Shown here piece by piece: positions 31,990 to 39,983 of a DNA stretch of 64,000 nucleotides (the first letter of the stretch is position 1; each line of letters begins with the position of its first letter). The notes beneath the pieces are model-generated. The model saw nothing but the letters and a program-made list of their open reading frames with translations. It was not told the DNA's origin and ran no database searches. The DNA is taken from positions 1-64,000 of the forward strand of contig NZ_SNUE01000003.1 in NCBI RefSeq assembly GCF_012027425.1. Direction: 5' to 3'. The position numbers and the translations under genes are program-made. Source of the DNA: Thermococcus sp. MV5 (GTDB lineage Archaea; Methanobacteriota_B; Thermococci; Thermococcales; Thermococcaceae).

Positions 31990-33288
31990 ATGGTTCAACT
32001 AGATGACTATCTTATAAAGCTTGCAGCTGATCTCCCTAGAAGGTTTGAATATGCGAGAATCCTTAGGAAAAGATTCATCTTTGAAGAGCTGCAAAATAAG
32101 GTGGATTCTTTTATAAGCAGCGGTAAACCTGCTACAGTTCTCCTGCCGGGGTTAAGAGGCACTGGTAAAACTACTCTTCTGGCTCAGCTCTATTTTTACA
32201 CTCACTCATCCACGTCTGCCGTGATTTATTTACCCGTTGATGAACTCAACCTTCTGGGTTTTACACTCATTGAGGCTGTCGAGAGGTATCTGGAAATATT
32301 CCGGCCAGAAAGGCCAGTGTTCCTTCTTGATGAGGTTCAATATGATGAAAAATGGCCGTTAACATTAAAGGTCCTAGATGATAGAAAAAAATTTCTGATA
32401 ATAGCAACTGGTTCATCCGCGTTAAACCTCAAGGAAAGCCCCGATCTTGCGAGAAGAGCTGAACATATTCACGTGTACCCACTTACTTTTAGAGAATATC
32501 TTTACCTTTCAGAGGGTGTTTTGGGGAAAGGTACCTTAAAGCCGCTTCTTGACTTTGATGTTGAATCAATTGAGAGATCCGTGACAGAGAGTGCTCCCTA
32601 TATCTGGAAAGCTGAAGAGTATCTCCGCGCAGGTTCTCTTCCATTTTCATTTGATCGAAAAGAGCCAGAGGTTTATGAGGCAGTGTTCACCCTAATTGAG
32701 AGGATGGTTTATAGAGATCTCCCTCAGGTTAAGGGGTTTGATTCCCAAACACTTGAAAGGACACTAAAACTTCTCTTCCTGTTGGCAAACCCGAAGGGAG
32801 AGCGTTTCAGCTACGAAAGGCTATCAAAAATTCTTGGCATGGCTAAGGGTACTATCATCTCCATTATCAATGCTTTAATCAAGGTAGGAATACTGGTAGA
32901 GATCCCTTCGATGGGCGGAATGGCAAAAAAGGTTAGAAAAGATCCGAAATTAAAGTTTTTAGCTCCAGCTCTAAGGGCAGCACTTCTTTATAAGTCCGGG
33001 GAACTTGAAAAAGGTCTTCCTGCTCTTCTTGAAGATGCAGTGGCTTTTTATCTCTCCAAAATTGGCAAGCTAGAGTATGAACCGGGAAAAGGTGGTGCTG
33101 ATTTTCTCCTTACGGTTGATGGGCGAAAATACATTGTTGAGGTTGGTTTGGGGAAAGATAGTGTAACACAGGTTAAGAAAAGCATGGAGAGAGTGGGTGC
33201 TGATAGAGGGATTGTTATAGGAGAAAAGTTCTATGTTGCTGATAACATATTAAGCATTCCTTGGCGGGCATTTCTTGCCATGATTTAA
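31990..33288 (+). CDS. AAA_14/DUF4143-type ATPase (second copy)
   Basis: A 432-residue paralogue of the ATPase at 28982. Walker A is LLPGLRGTGKTTLLAQLYF, Walker B FLLDEVQYDEKWPLT, sensor ATGSSALNL, and YPLTFREYLYL follows. A winged-helix-like segment (about 275-310; ERLSKILGMAKGTIISIINA) and a nuclease-like C-terminus (EPGKGGADFLLTVDGRKYIV, EVG) close it. GGTGGGAATATG is the start context. It and its paralogue have clearly different promoter palindromes, so they are probably controlled separately. Confidence 0.85.
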   Translation: MVQLDDYLIKLAADLPRRFEYARILRKRFIFEELQNKVDSFISSGKPATVLLPGLRGTGKTTLLAQLYFYTHSSTSAVIYLPVDELNLLGFTLIEAVERYLEIFRPERPVFLLDEVQYDEKWPLTLKVLDDRKKFLIIATGSSALNLKESPDLARRAEHIHVYPLTFREYLYLSEGVLGKGTLKPLLDFDVESIERSVTESAPYIWKAEEYLRAGSLPFSFDRKEPEVYEAVFTLIERMVYRDLPQVKGFDSQTLERTLKLLFLLANPKGERFSYERLSKILGMAKGTIISIINALIKVGILVEIPSMGGMAKKVRKDPKLKFLAPALRAALLYKSGELEKGLPALLEDAVAFYLSKIGKLEYEPGKGGADFLLTVDGRKYIVEVGLGKDSVTQVKKSMERVGADRGIVIGEKFYVADNILSIPWRAFLAMI

Positions 33289-33392
33289 TTTCTTCCTTAT
33301 GGGCACGGCCGTGAAATTTTGTGGACCGAAATACTTTTTAATTCTATTAATTTATTACTTCTCGAAATTGTAAAATCTCCATGGTGATCATA

Positions 33393-33989
33393 ATGAGAAG
33401 AGAAATTGCCTTCATGCTCGTGGGCCTGTTATTGGGAGCAGCAGGTTTTAAAATAGGCAGTGCACTCTTCAGCGATATAAGCATCTCGGAGAACAATGAA
33501 ATCGCAACTGGAGAGTTTGATGTTAGAATTAGCAAAACAGGAAGCACTTTTTACAATGATTTAAAGCTCTTTGAATTCAACGATCTTAAACCCGGGGATG
33601 AGATAAAAGCTGAGTTCTACATAAAAAACAGCGGGGACTTTAATATTTCGAAAATCCTCATCATCCCCCATGTCCAAGACTTGGAAAGTGGTGAACTTAC
33701 TGGGGCCGAGGCCTTGGTGGACAACACAACCGAAATTGGGGAACTTAGCCAAAACCTCATACTGGAATGGATTGTGATAACACAGGGCAACCAAACTTAT
33801 ACCCTAAGTGATTACTCCGGAAAGAGCCTCTATGAGCTAAATAACCAGTCGATCTCAATCTTAACTGCACCTTTTGGGCCATCAGAAATCCTCAAAGTTA
33901 CGATGTTTTTCTTAGTGAACCCCGAAGCGGGCAATGAGATCCAAAAAGACCTCTCTTTAATTTCAATGCAAATTTATGCTGAACAGTGA
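33393..33989 (+). CDS. Secreted TasA/camelysin-like or pseudo-Ig protein
   Basis: A 198-residue protein with an N-terminal signal-like helix (REIAFMLVGLLLGAAGFKIG) followed by a beta-sandwich with FNDLKPGDEIKAEFYIKNSG, a pattern seen in TasA/camelysin-type surface proteins processed by a signal peptidase. N-x-S/T sequons are present (GDFNISK, LNNQSIS). The ATG at 33393 is preferred since GGTGAT precedes it. It is close to, but not clearly in operon with, the HAD gene downstream. A surface or fibre protein is a guess. Confidence 0.65.
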   Translation: MRREIAFMLVGLLLGAAGFKIGSALFSDISISENNEIATGEFDVRISKTGSTFYNDLKLFEFNDLKPGDEIKAEFYIKNSGDFNISKILIIPHVQDLESGELTGAEALVDNTTEIGELSQNLILEWIVITQGNQTYTLSDYSGKSLYELNNQSISILTAPFGPSEILKVTMFFLVNPEAGNEIQKDLSLISMQIYAEQ

Positions 33990-34029
33990 ATTTTTAAACT
34001 CTTCTTTCCTTTCTCTCTTGGTGCTCGCT

Positions 34030-34827
34030 ATGATTGGAATCATCTTTGACATGGATGGTGTCATTTATAGGGGAAAAGAGGCTGTTGATGGGACTAAAGA
34101 GGTTATCGAGTTTTTAAAATCAACTAAAATTCCCTTCGTGTTTCTCACCAACAACTCCACTAGAAATGCCAGAATGTATAGGGAAAAGCTCAGGGAAATG
34201 GGGATTGAGGTTGAAGAAGAGAGAATAATAACCTCCGGCTATGCAACGGCCCACTATTTAAAGAAGCACTTTGAAAAGGGCAACGTTTTTGTAATCGGTG
34301 GTGAGGGTCTCAGAGAGGAGCTCAAATCTATCGGATGGCCTGTAATAACTCTCGAAGAAGTGAGGGAAAAATGGAGAGATGTAAAATACGTTGTTGTGGG
34401 CCTTGATCCGAAGTTAACGTATGAAAAGCTAAAATACGGCTGTCTAGCGATAAGAAATGGGGCAAAGTTCATAGGCACAAACCCCGACACTACCTACCCG
34501 AGTGAGGAAGGGATCCTCCCCGGGGCAGGCTCAATAATTGCTGCATTAAAAGTTTCCACTGAGAAAGAGCCCCTGATAATAGGAAAACCCTATGAACCCG
34601 TTTTTGAAGTGGTGAAAGAAAAGCTCAAAGCTGATGAGATATGGGTGGTTGGAGACAGGCTTGACACTGACATAGCCTTTGCAAAGAAAATTGGGGCAAA
34701 GGCAATAATGGTCTTAACCGGTGTAAACACGCTTGAAGACATAGAAAAGAGTGAGGTTAAGCCTGATATAGTGTTACCCAGCATCAGGGAGCTTTTGGAG
34801 TACATAAAGGTGCAGTTGGAGATTTAA
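34030..34827 (+). CDS. HAD superfamily phosphatase, NagD-like (class IIA)
   Basis: A 265-residue HAD hydrolase. Motif I is IIFDMDGVIYRGKEA (nucleophile and acid/base Asp), motif II FLTNNSTRNARMY, motif III with Lys in IIGKPYEPVFEVV, and motif IV VVGDRLDTDIAFAKKIG. The C2-type cap of NagD proteins lies between II and III. ATG 34030 begins the fold directly; the longer frame would overlap the preceding gene. A cytoplasmic phosphatase on a small phosphorylated metabolite; the substrate is unknown. Confidence 0.92.
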   Translation: MIGIIFDMDGVIYRGKEAVDGTKEVIEFLKSTKIPFVFLTNNSTRNARMYREKLREMGIEVEEERIITSGYATAHYLKKHFEKGNVFVIGGEGLREELKSIGWPVITLEEVREKWRDVKYVVVGLDPKLTYEKLKYGCLAIRNGAKFIGTNPDTTYPSEEGILPGAGSIIAALKVSTEKEPLIIGKPYEPVFEVVKEKLKADEIWVVGDRLDTDIAFAKKIGAKAIMVLTGVNTLEDIEKSEVKPDIVLPSIRELLEYIKVQLEI

Positions 34828-34884
34828 AGGGTATATCCCCATAATCCAACGAGTTCCTCTATAGTTGACTTTTTTATTTTCAAG

Positions 34885-35546
<662 letters not shown>

Positions 35547-35736
35547 TTAGGTTTTCTACTATACTATTATGTCTGACATAGTTTTTGGTTCATCCTAAAA
35601 AAGCAAGAGAGTTCAAAGATTTTAGATGTTCTTTCAAGCGACAACTTTAAAAACCAACCCTTAAAGCTAAATGCAGAAGTCAACTTTTGGGTTAGATTTA
35701 TAACTACGTCTTTTGAAAATCAAAGAGGTGATTGAA

Positions 35737-36267
35737 ATGAATCCATTCCATGATTTGGAGCCCGGACCAGAAGTACCGGAAGTTGTTTATGCCCTAATAG
35801 AGATTCCAAAGGGAAGCAGGAACAAGTATGAGTTAGATAAGAAAAGCGGCCTTATAAAGCTTGATAGAGTTCTTTACAGTCCATTCTATTATCCGGTTGA
35901 CTATGGTGTAATTCCACAGACATGGTACGATGACGATGATCCATTTGATATCATGGTTATCATGAGAGAACCCACTTATCCTGGAGTACTCATTGAAGCG
36001 AGACCAATAGGGCTATTCAAGATGATTGACAGTGGTGATAGGGATTACAAGATCCTCGCAGTCCCTGTTGAGGACCCATACTTCAACGACTGGAAGGATA
36101 TAACCGATGTACCAAAGGCCTTCCTTGATGAGATCGCCCACTTCTTCAGAAGATACAAGGAGCTTCAAGGAAAAGAGATCATTGTAGAGGGATGGGAAGA
36201 CGCAGAAAAGGCCAAGCAAGAAATCCTCAGAGCAATAGAGCTCTACAAGGAGAAGTTTAAGAAGTGA
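35737..36267 (+). CDS. ppa: Inorganic pyrophosphatase, class I
   Basis: A 176-residue family I pyrophosphatase that splits PPi to two phosphates in the cytoplasm. Signature residues: [32 protein letters not shown], and [10 protein letters not shown] with the metal-binding Asp cluster; VEDPYF, DITDVP and [12 protein letters not shown] follow as in archaeal hexameric enzymes. ATG 35737 is chosen over a start eight codons upstream because AGAGGTG precedes it and the fold begins there. T-rich sequence follows the stop (36271-36284). Confidence 0.96.
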   Translation: MNPFHDLEPGPEVPEVVYALIEIPKGSRNKYELDKKSGLIKLDRVLYSPFYYPVDYGVIPQTWYDDDDPFDIMVIMREPTYPGVLIEARPIGLFKMIDSGDRDYKILAVPVEDPYFNDWKDITDVPKAFLDEIAHFFRRYKELQGKEIIVEGWEDAEKAKQEILRAIELYKEKFKK

Positions 36268-36301
36268 ATCTCTCTTTCTTTAAAATTTTGGAGGTAAGAG
36301 A

Positions 36302-36865
36302 ATGTACAAACTCCTTAGAGTTAAAGACGTCGTGAGAATTCCCCCGAGAATGTTTACAATAGATCCCAAAGAGGCTGCAAAGGTAGTTTTGAGAGAGGCT
36401 TATGAGGGAATCTATGATAAGGATGAGGGAGTTATCCTAGCAATTTTGGATGTTCATGAAGTTAGTGAGGGCCTTATTATTCATGGAGACGGTGCAACAT
36501 ATCACGAGGCAGTGTTTGATGTTCTTGTTTGGAAGCCTGAGATGCATGAGGTTGTTGAAGGCGAGGTAATTGATGTTGTACCTTACGGTGCGTTCATAAG
36601 AATCGGCCCAATGGATGGGCTTGTGCACATTTCCCAGCTTATGGACGATTACGTTGTCTTTGACGAGAAAAACGCCCAATTTGTTGGAAAGGAGAAGGGT
36701 CGCTTATTGAAGCTTGGTGATGCGGTTAGGGCGAGAATAATTGCCATAAGTGAGAAGAGTAAGATAATTAGGGAGAACAAGATTGGACTTACTATGAGGC
36801 AGCCCGGCCTGGGTAAGTTTGATTGGATAGAGAAGGAGAAGAGAAAAGCTGAAAGTGGTGAGTGA
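36302..36865 (+). CDS. rpo7: RNA polymerase subunit Rpo7 (RpoE')
   Basis: A 187-residue subunit E' of archaeal RNA polymerase. The N-terminal RNP-like domain (1-78; YKLLRVKDVVRIPPRMF) is followed by an S1 domain (about 80-160; EGEVIDVVPYGAFIRIGPMD, GLVHISQ). With Rpo4 it forms the stalk that binds emerging RNA and helps initiation. GGAGGT lies before ATG. It is the first gene of a tight string rpo7-spt4-DPCK-S24e-S27ae conserved in Thermococcales. Confidence 0.97.
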   Translation: MYKLLRVKDVVRIPPRMFTIDPKEAAKVVLREAYEGIYDKDEGVILAILDVHEVSEGLIIHGDGATYHEAVFDVLVWKPEMHEVVEGEVIDVVPYGAFIRIGPMDGLVHISQLMDDYVVFDEKNAQFVGKEKGRLLKLGDAVRARIIAISEKSKIIRENKIGLTMRQPGLGKFDWIEKEKRKAESGE

Positions 36866-36867
36866 AA

Positions 36868-37053
36868 ATGACTGAGAAGGCCTGCAGGCACTGTCATTAC
36901 ATCACCAATGAAGATCGATGTCCCGTCTGCGGGAGCAGGGATTTAAGTGACGAGTGGTTTGACCTTGTTATAATCCTTGATCCAGAGAACTCCAGAATAG
37001 GCCAGGCACTTGGCGTGAAGGTTCCGGGGAAATACGCTATAAGGGTCAGGTAG
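36868..37053 (+). CDS. spt4: Transcription elongation factor Spt4 (RpoE'')
   Basis: A 61-residue zinc protein: CRHCHYITNEDRCPVCGSRD holds the four Cys ligands, followed by DEWFDLVIIL and the C-terminal PGKYAIRVR typical of Spt4. It binds Spt5 and makes RNA polymerase processive. The ATG at 36868 is preferred to a GTG two codons earlier; GGTGAG lies before it. It starts 2 bp after the rpo7 stop and ends 1 bp before the kinase gene. Confidence 0.96.
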   Translation: MTEKACRHCHYITNEDRCPVCGSRDLSDEWFDLVIILDPENSRIGQALGVKVPGKYAIRVR

Positions 37054-37054
37054 C

Positions 37055-37597
37055 ATGTCCCGAAACTTTTACTACAAACTTACAGAGGAACTTAGAGAAG
37101 ATCTTAAAAATCCCTTAGGTAGGCTGGTAGAGGGCGAAATGCCCCAACCTTATCTGAAAGCCTCCGAGGAATTTAAGAACGCTCCCTTTTTAGTCACAGT
37201 GGGAGATGTCGTCACGGAAAACGTCCTCAGAGTTGGTATAAAACCCTCTCTGGCAATATATGATCACAAAACTAAGAGGAAGGAGTATGAACCTGACATT
37301 GAGCTTGGTGCGGTTGTGTTAACAACAAAGAATCCACCTGGAACAATAACGAAAGCTTTATTAAATGCTGTCAAAAAGTCCTTTGAACTTGTTAAGAGAG
37401 GTAAAAGAGTTTACCTGAAGGTGAACGGCGAGGAAGATTTGGCCGCCATCCCAGCCGTGATATACGCTCCTGAGGGAGCTTTGGTGATTTATGGCCAACC
37501 TGACAAAGGGATAGTACTTATAAAGGTCACACCTGAATGTAAGCGCAGGTGCGCTCAGTTGCTTAGAAAGATGGAGGTGGTTTACGATGGAGATTAG
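37055..37597 (+). CDS. GTP-dependent dephospho-CoA kinase (DUF359)
   Basis: A 180-residue DUF359 protein. In Thermococcus kodakarensis the DUF359 protein was shown to be a GTP-dependent dephospho-CoA kinase, the last step of CoA synthesis. Seen here: [28 protein letters not shown], and [20 protein letters not shown], which match that family. It has no P-loop. It begins 1 bp after spt4 and overlaps the S24e start by 11 bp, so its position in an information-processing operon is kept by close packing. Confidence 0.92.
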   Translation: MSRNFYYKLTEELREDLKNPLGRLVEGEMPQPYLKASEEFKNAPFLVTVGDVVTENVLRVGIKPSLAIYDHKTKRKEYEPDIELGAVVLTTKNPPGTITKALLNAVKKSFELVKRGKRVYLKVNGEEDLAAIPAVIYAPEGALVIYGQPDKGIVLIKVTPECKRRCAQLLRKMEVVYDGD

Positions 37598-37883
37598 GGT
37601 TATCGAGACTAAAGAGAACAAACTCTTAGGAAGAAAGGAGATATACTTTGAGGTTATTCACGAGGGAGAACCCACCCCCTCAAGGGCAGACGTTAAGGGT
37701 AAACTCGTTGCAATGCTTGATCTAAACCCAGAAACAACAGTTATCCAATACATAAGAAGCTACTTCGGTAGCCATGTTAGCAAGGGGTACGCTAAGGCTT
37801 ATGAGAACAAGGAGAGAATGGTCTATATAGAGCCTGAATATGTATTGAGAAGAGAGGGGATAATACAGGAGCAGGAGGAGTGA
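37587..37883 (+). CDS. rps24e: 30S ribosomal protein S24e
   Basis: A 98-residue small-subunit protein: [20 protein letters not shown], then [20 protein letters not shown] and [19 protein letters not shown], the S24e signature. The GGAGGTGG ribosome site lies within the end of the kinase gene, and the start overlaps it by 11 bp. Followed 5 bp later by S27ae. Confidence 0.97.
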   Translation: MEIRVIETKENKLLGRKEIYFEVIHEGEPTPSRADVKGKLVAMLDLNPETTVIQYIRSYFGSHVSKGYAKAYENKERMVYIEPEYVLRREGIIQEQEE

Positions 37884-37888
37884 TATAA

Positions 37889-38056
37889 ATGGCTGGTAAG
37901 AAGACATCCCAAAAGTGGAAGTTCTATGAAGTTAAGGATGGCAAGATCTCAAGGAAGAACAGGTTCTGCCCAAGATGCGGTCCAGGAGTTTTCATGGCAA
38001 ACCACAAAGACAGATGGACATGCGGTAGATGCGGTTTCACTGAGTGGAAGAGATGA
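37889..38056 (+). CDS. rps27ae: 30S ribosomal protein S27ae
   Basis: A 55-residue zinc-ribbon ribosomal protein, [15 protein letters not shown] at the start, then [19 protein letters not shown] and [12 protein letters not shown]. The two CPRC/CGRC pairs bind zinc, as in the ribosomal part of the eukaryal ubiquitin-S27a fusion. AGGAGGAGTGAT precedes the ATG by 4 bp. It is the last gene of the rpo7 string and is short enough to be missed by length cut-offs. Confidence 0.97.
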   Translation: MAGKKTSQKWKFYEVKDGKISRKNRFCPRCGPGVFMANHKDRWTCGRCGFTEWKR

Positions 38057-38074
38057 AGCTTTTCTTTTTTAATT
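38057..38074 (+). terminator. T-rich terminator after S27ae
   Basis: AGCTTTTCTTTTTTAATT follows the S27ae stop at once, ending the rpo7-S27ae operon before the methyltransferase gene. Confidence 0.5.
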
Positions 38075-38091
38075 AACCTTCTGGTGTGCCC

Positions 38092-38670
38092 ATGCTGTAT
38101 TATGAAGGTCTTAAGATAAAGCTCCATCCACAGGTTTATGAGCCCGCTGAGGATACGTTTCTCCTAGCAAGAAACCTCAAGGTTAAGGAAGGGGACATTG
38201 CCTTGGATGTCGGCACGGGGACTGGAATAATAGCCCTTCTAATGGCAAGAAAAGCAAGCTTTGTCCTTGGAGTTGATGTTAACCCAATTGCAATTGAACT
38301 GGCGAAGGAAAATGCAAAAATAAATGGCATAACAAACGTTCAGTTTAAATTAAGCAATCTTTTTGAGAATGTGACTGAAAAGTTCGATATAATCACGTTC
38401 AATGCTCCCTATCTTCCGGGAGAAGCAGAAGAACCAATAGATCTGGCCCTTGTAGGTGGGAAAACGGGAAGGGAGGTTTTAGACTCTTTTTTGGAACAAT
38501 TTGATAACTACCTCCGCAAAAAAGGTGTGGTTCAGATAGTCCAGTCCTCAATAACGGGTATAGAAGAGACCTTAAGAAAACTAGAATCTAAAGGATTTAA
38601 CCCAGAAATAACCGCTAAGGAGAGGTATTTTTTCGAAGAAATTGTTGTGATAAGTGCTAAGCGAGCCTAA
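38092..38670 (+). CDS. HemK/Mtq2-like SAM-dependent methyltransferase
   Basis: A 192-residue class I methyltransferase. The SAM site is ALDVGTGTGIIALLMAR, with VLGVDVNPIAIELAKENA, and FNAPYLPGEAEE in the place of the NPPY catalytic motif (here NAPY). An N-terminal YEPAEDTFLLA is typical of the archaeal/eukaryal Mtq2 group, which methylates the Gln of the GGQ loop in release factor aRF1. The NAPY form could reduce or change activity; the same replacement may be normal for archaeal members. ATG 38092 is chosen over GTG 38086. Confidence 0.88.
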   Translation: MLYYEGLKIKLHPQVYEPAEDTFLLARNLKVKEGDIALDVGTGTGIIALLMARKASFVLGVDVNPIAIELAKENAKINGITNVQFKLSNLFENVTEKFDIITFNAPYLPGEAEEPIDLALVGGKTGREVLDSFLEQFDNYLRKKGVVQIVQSSITGIEETLRKLESKGFNPEITAKERYFFEEIVVISAKRA

Positions 38671-38869
38671 TTCTTGGGATTTCTTGAATAAATCTCACTT
38701 TTGGTTTTGAGTCTACATGAGTATCTTCTTCGAAAAACTCTCTTTCAAAAATCCTCTCACGTGTTTTGATCATGATGGTTGGTTTTAACTTCTGCATGAA
38801 AGTGCGGTAAACATAATAGTATTTAAGTCTTTCGCCGAAATATTTTTCGACGAGAAAATATTTCGGCAT
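38657..38869 (-). CDS. Small basic protein of unknown function
   Basis: A 70-residue reading frame from ATG 38869: MPKYFLVEKYFGERLKYYYV, then FMQKLKPTIMIKTRERIFER and HVDSKPKVRFIQEIPRIRLA. The composition is protein-like and the frame fills the gap between two convergent/divergent genes, overlapping the methyltransferase end by 14 bp. No family is recognised. The first 12 codons form the two arms of a strong hairpin, so the frame might alternatively be an accident of a structured regulatory site. Confidence 0.5.
   Translation of the reverse strand: MPKYFLVEKYFGERLKYYYVYRTFMQKLKPTIMIKTRERIFEREFFEEDTHVDSKPKVRFIQEIPRIRLA
38834..38867. repeat. Long inverted repeat at the start of the 70-codon frame
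   Basis: GCCGAAATATTTTTC (38834-38848) pairs with GAAAATATTTCGGC (38854-38867), a 14-bp stem with one bulged T and a 5-nt loop. It lies 55-90 bp upstream of taw1 and directly at the minus-strand start codon. Confidence 0.7.
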
Positions 38870-38920
38870 CCATTGCAAAAATTTTTAAACTCTATCCCGC
38901 ACCCGGATTAGGTGAGGCTA

Positions 38921-39898
38921 ATGGATGTAAAGCCAAACATGCCTGAGGAGATTGCAAATCTGTTTAAAAAACAGCATTACGCTCTTGTTGGTCATCACAG
39001 TTCGGTTAAACTCTGCCATTGGTTAAAGGAGAGTATAAAACATGATCGTGTTTGCTACAAACAGAAGTTCTATGGGATAGAATCACACAGATGCTTGCAA
39101 ATGACTCCAGTTACAGCCTGGTGTACGCACAATTGTATCTTCTGCTGGCGTCCGATGGAAGGATTTTTAGGAGTTGAACTACCTGGCCCACTGGACGATC
39201 CAGCATTTATTGTGGAAGAGAGCATAAAGGCTCAAAGAAAACTCCTAAGTGGTTACTGGGGAATAAAAGATCAAATAAACGTCAAAAAGCTTGAAGAGGC
39301 CATGGAGCCAAGGCATGCTGCCATAAGTCTCTCAGGTGAGCCAATGTTATATCCAATGATAGGGGAGCTCGTTGAAGAGTTCCACAAGAGAGGATTCACA
39401 ACGTTTATAGTGAGCAATGGCACTGAGCCAGAAGTCCTGGAAAAGATGTTCAACGAAAACAAACTACCTAAGCAGCTCTATGTCTCTCTGACGGCTCCTG
39501 ATGAAGAAACATACCAAAAAGTAAACGTGCCCATGATCCCAGATGGTTGGGACAGGATAAATAGAACACTTGAACTTATGAGGGAGTTGCCTGTGAGAAC
39601 TGTTATACGGCTCACTCTGGTTAAGGGCGAGAATATGCACAACCCAGAAGGCTATGCAAAGCTTATAATGAAAGCAAGACCAATGTTCGTTGAGGCCAAG
39701 GCTTACATGTTTGTGGGCTTTTCCAGAAACAGGCTAACTATAAACAACATGCCAAGTCACGATGACATAAAGGCATTTGCTGAAGAGCTCGTGAAGTATC
39801 TCACTGGCTACCACATAGAGGATGAATATCCTCCTAGCAGGGTTGTTCTAATAATGAGAGACGACGTGAGCAAGGCGGATCGCGTTATAAAACATTAA
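38921..39898 (+). CDS. taw1: tRNA 4-demethylwyosine synthase Taw1 (TYW1)
   Basis: A 325-residue radical SAM enzyme that makes the tricyclic wyosine base at G37 of tRNA-Phe from m1G and pyruvate. The N-terminal Cys residues (KLCHWLKESIKHDRVCYKQK, ESHRC) supply the second iron-sulfur cluster; the radical SAM cluster is WCTHNCIFCWRP. LSGEPMLYP is the SAM-binding GGE-like motif. Start ATG 38921 follows GGTGAG; the upstream GTG would put that site in the gene. An ATTTTTAAAC TATA-like box lies about 40 bp upstream. Confidence 0.96.
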   Translation: MDVKPNMPEEIANLFKKQHYALVGHHSSVKLCHWLKESIKHDRVCYKQKFYGIESHRCLQMTPVTAWCTHNCIFCWRPMEGFLGVELPGPLDDPAFIVEESIKAQRKLLSGYWGIKDQINVKKLEEAMEPRHAAISLSGEPMLYPMIGELVEEFHKRGFTTFIVSNGTEPEVLEKMFNENKLPKQLYVSLTAPDEETYQKVNVPMIPDGWDRINRTLELMRELPVRTVIRLTLVKGENMHNPEGYAKLIMKARPMFVEAKAYMFVGFSRNRLTINNMPSHDDIKAFAEELVKYLTGYHIEDEYPPSRVVLIMRDDVSKADRVIKH

Positions 39899-39983
39899 CT
39901 CTTTTCCGCAACCTTTATTTGTTTTGACTGCATAACATTTAATTAGGTAAATTAGTAAAAAACTTAGTTTAGAGGTGCCGGGA

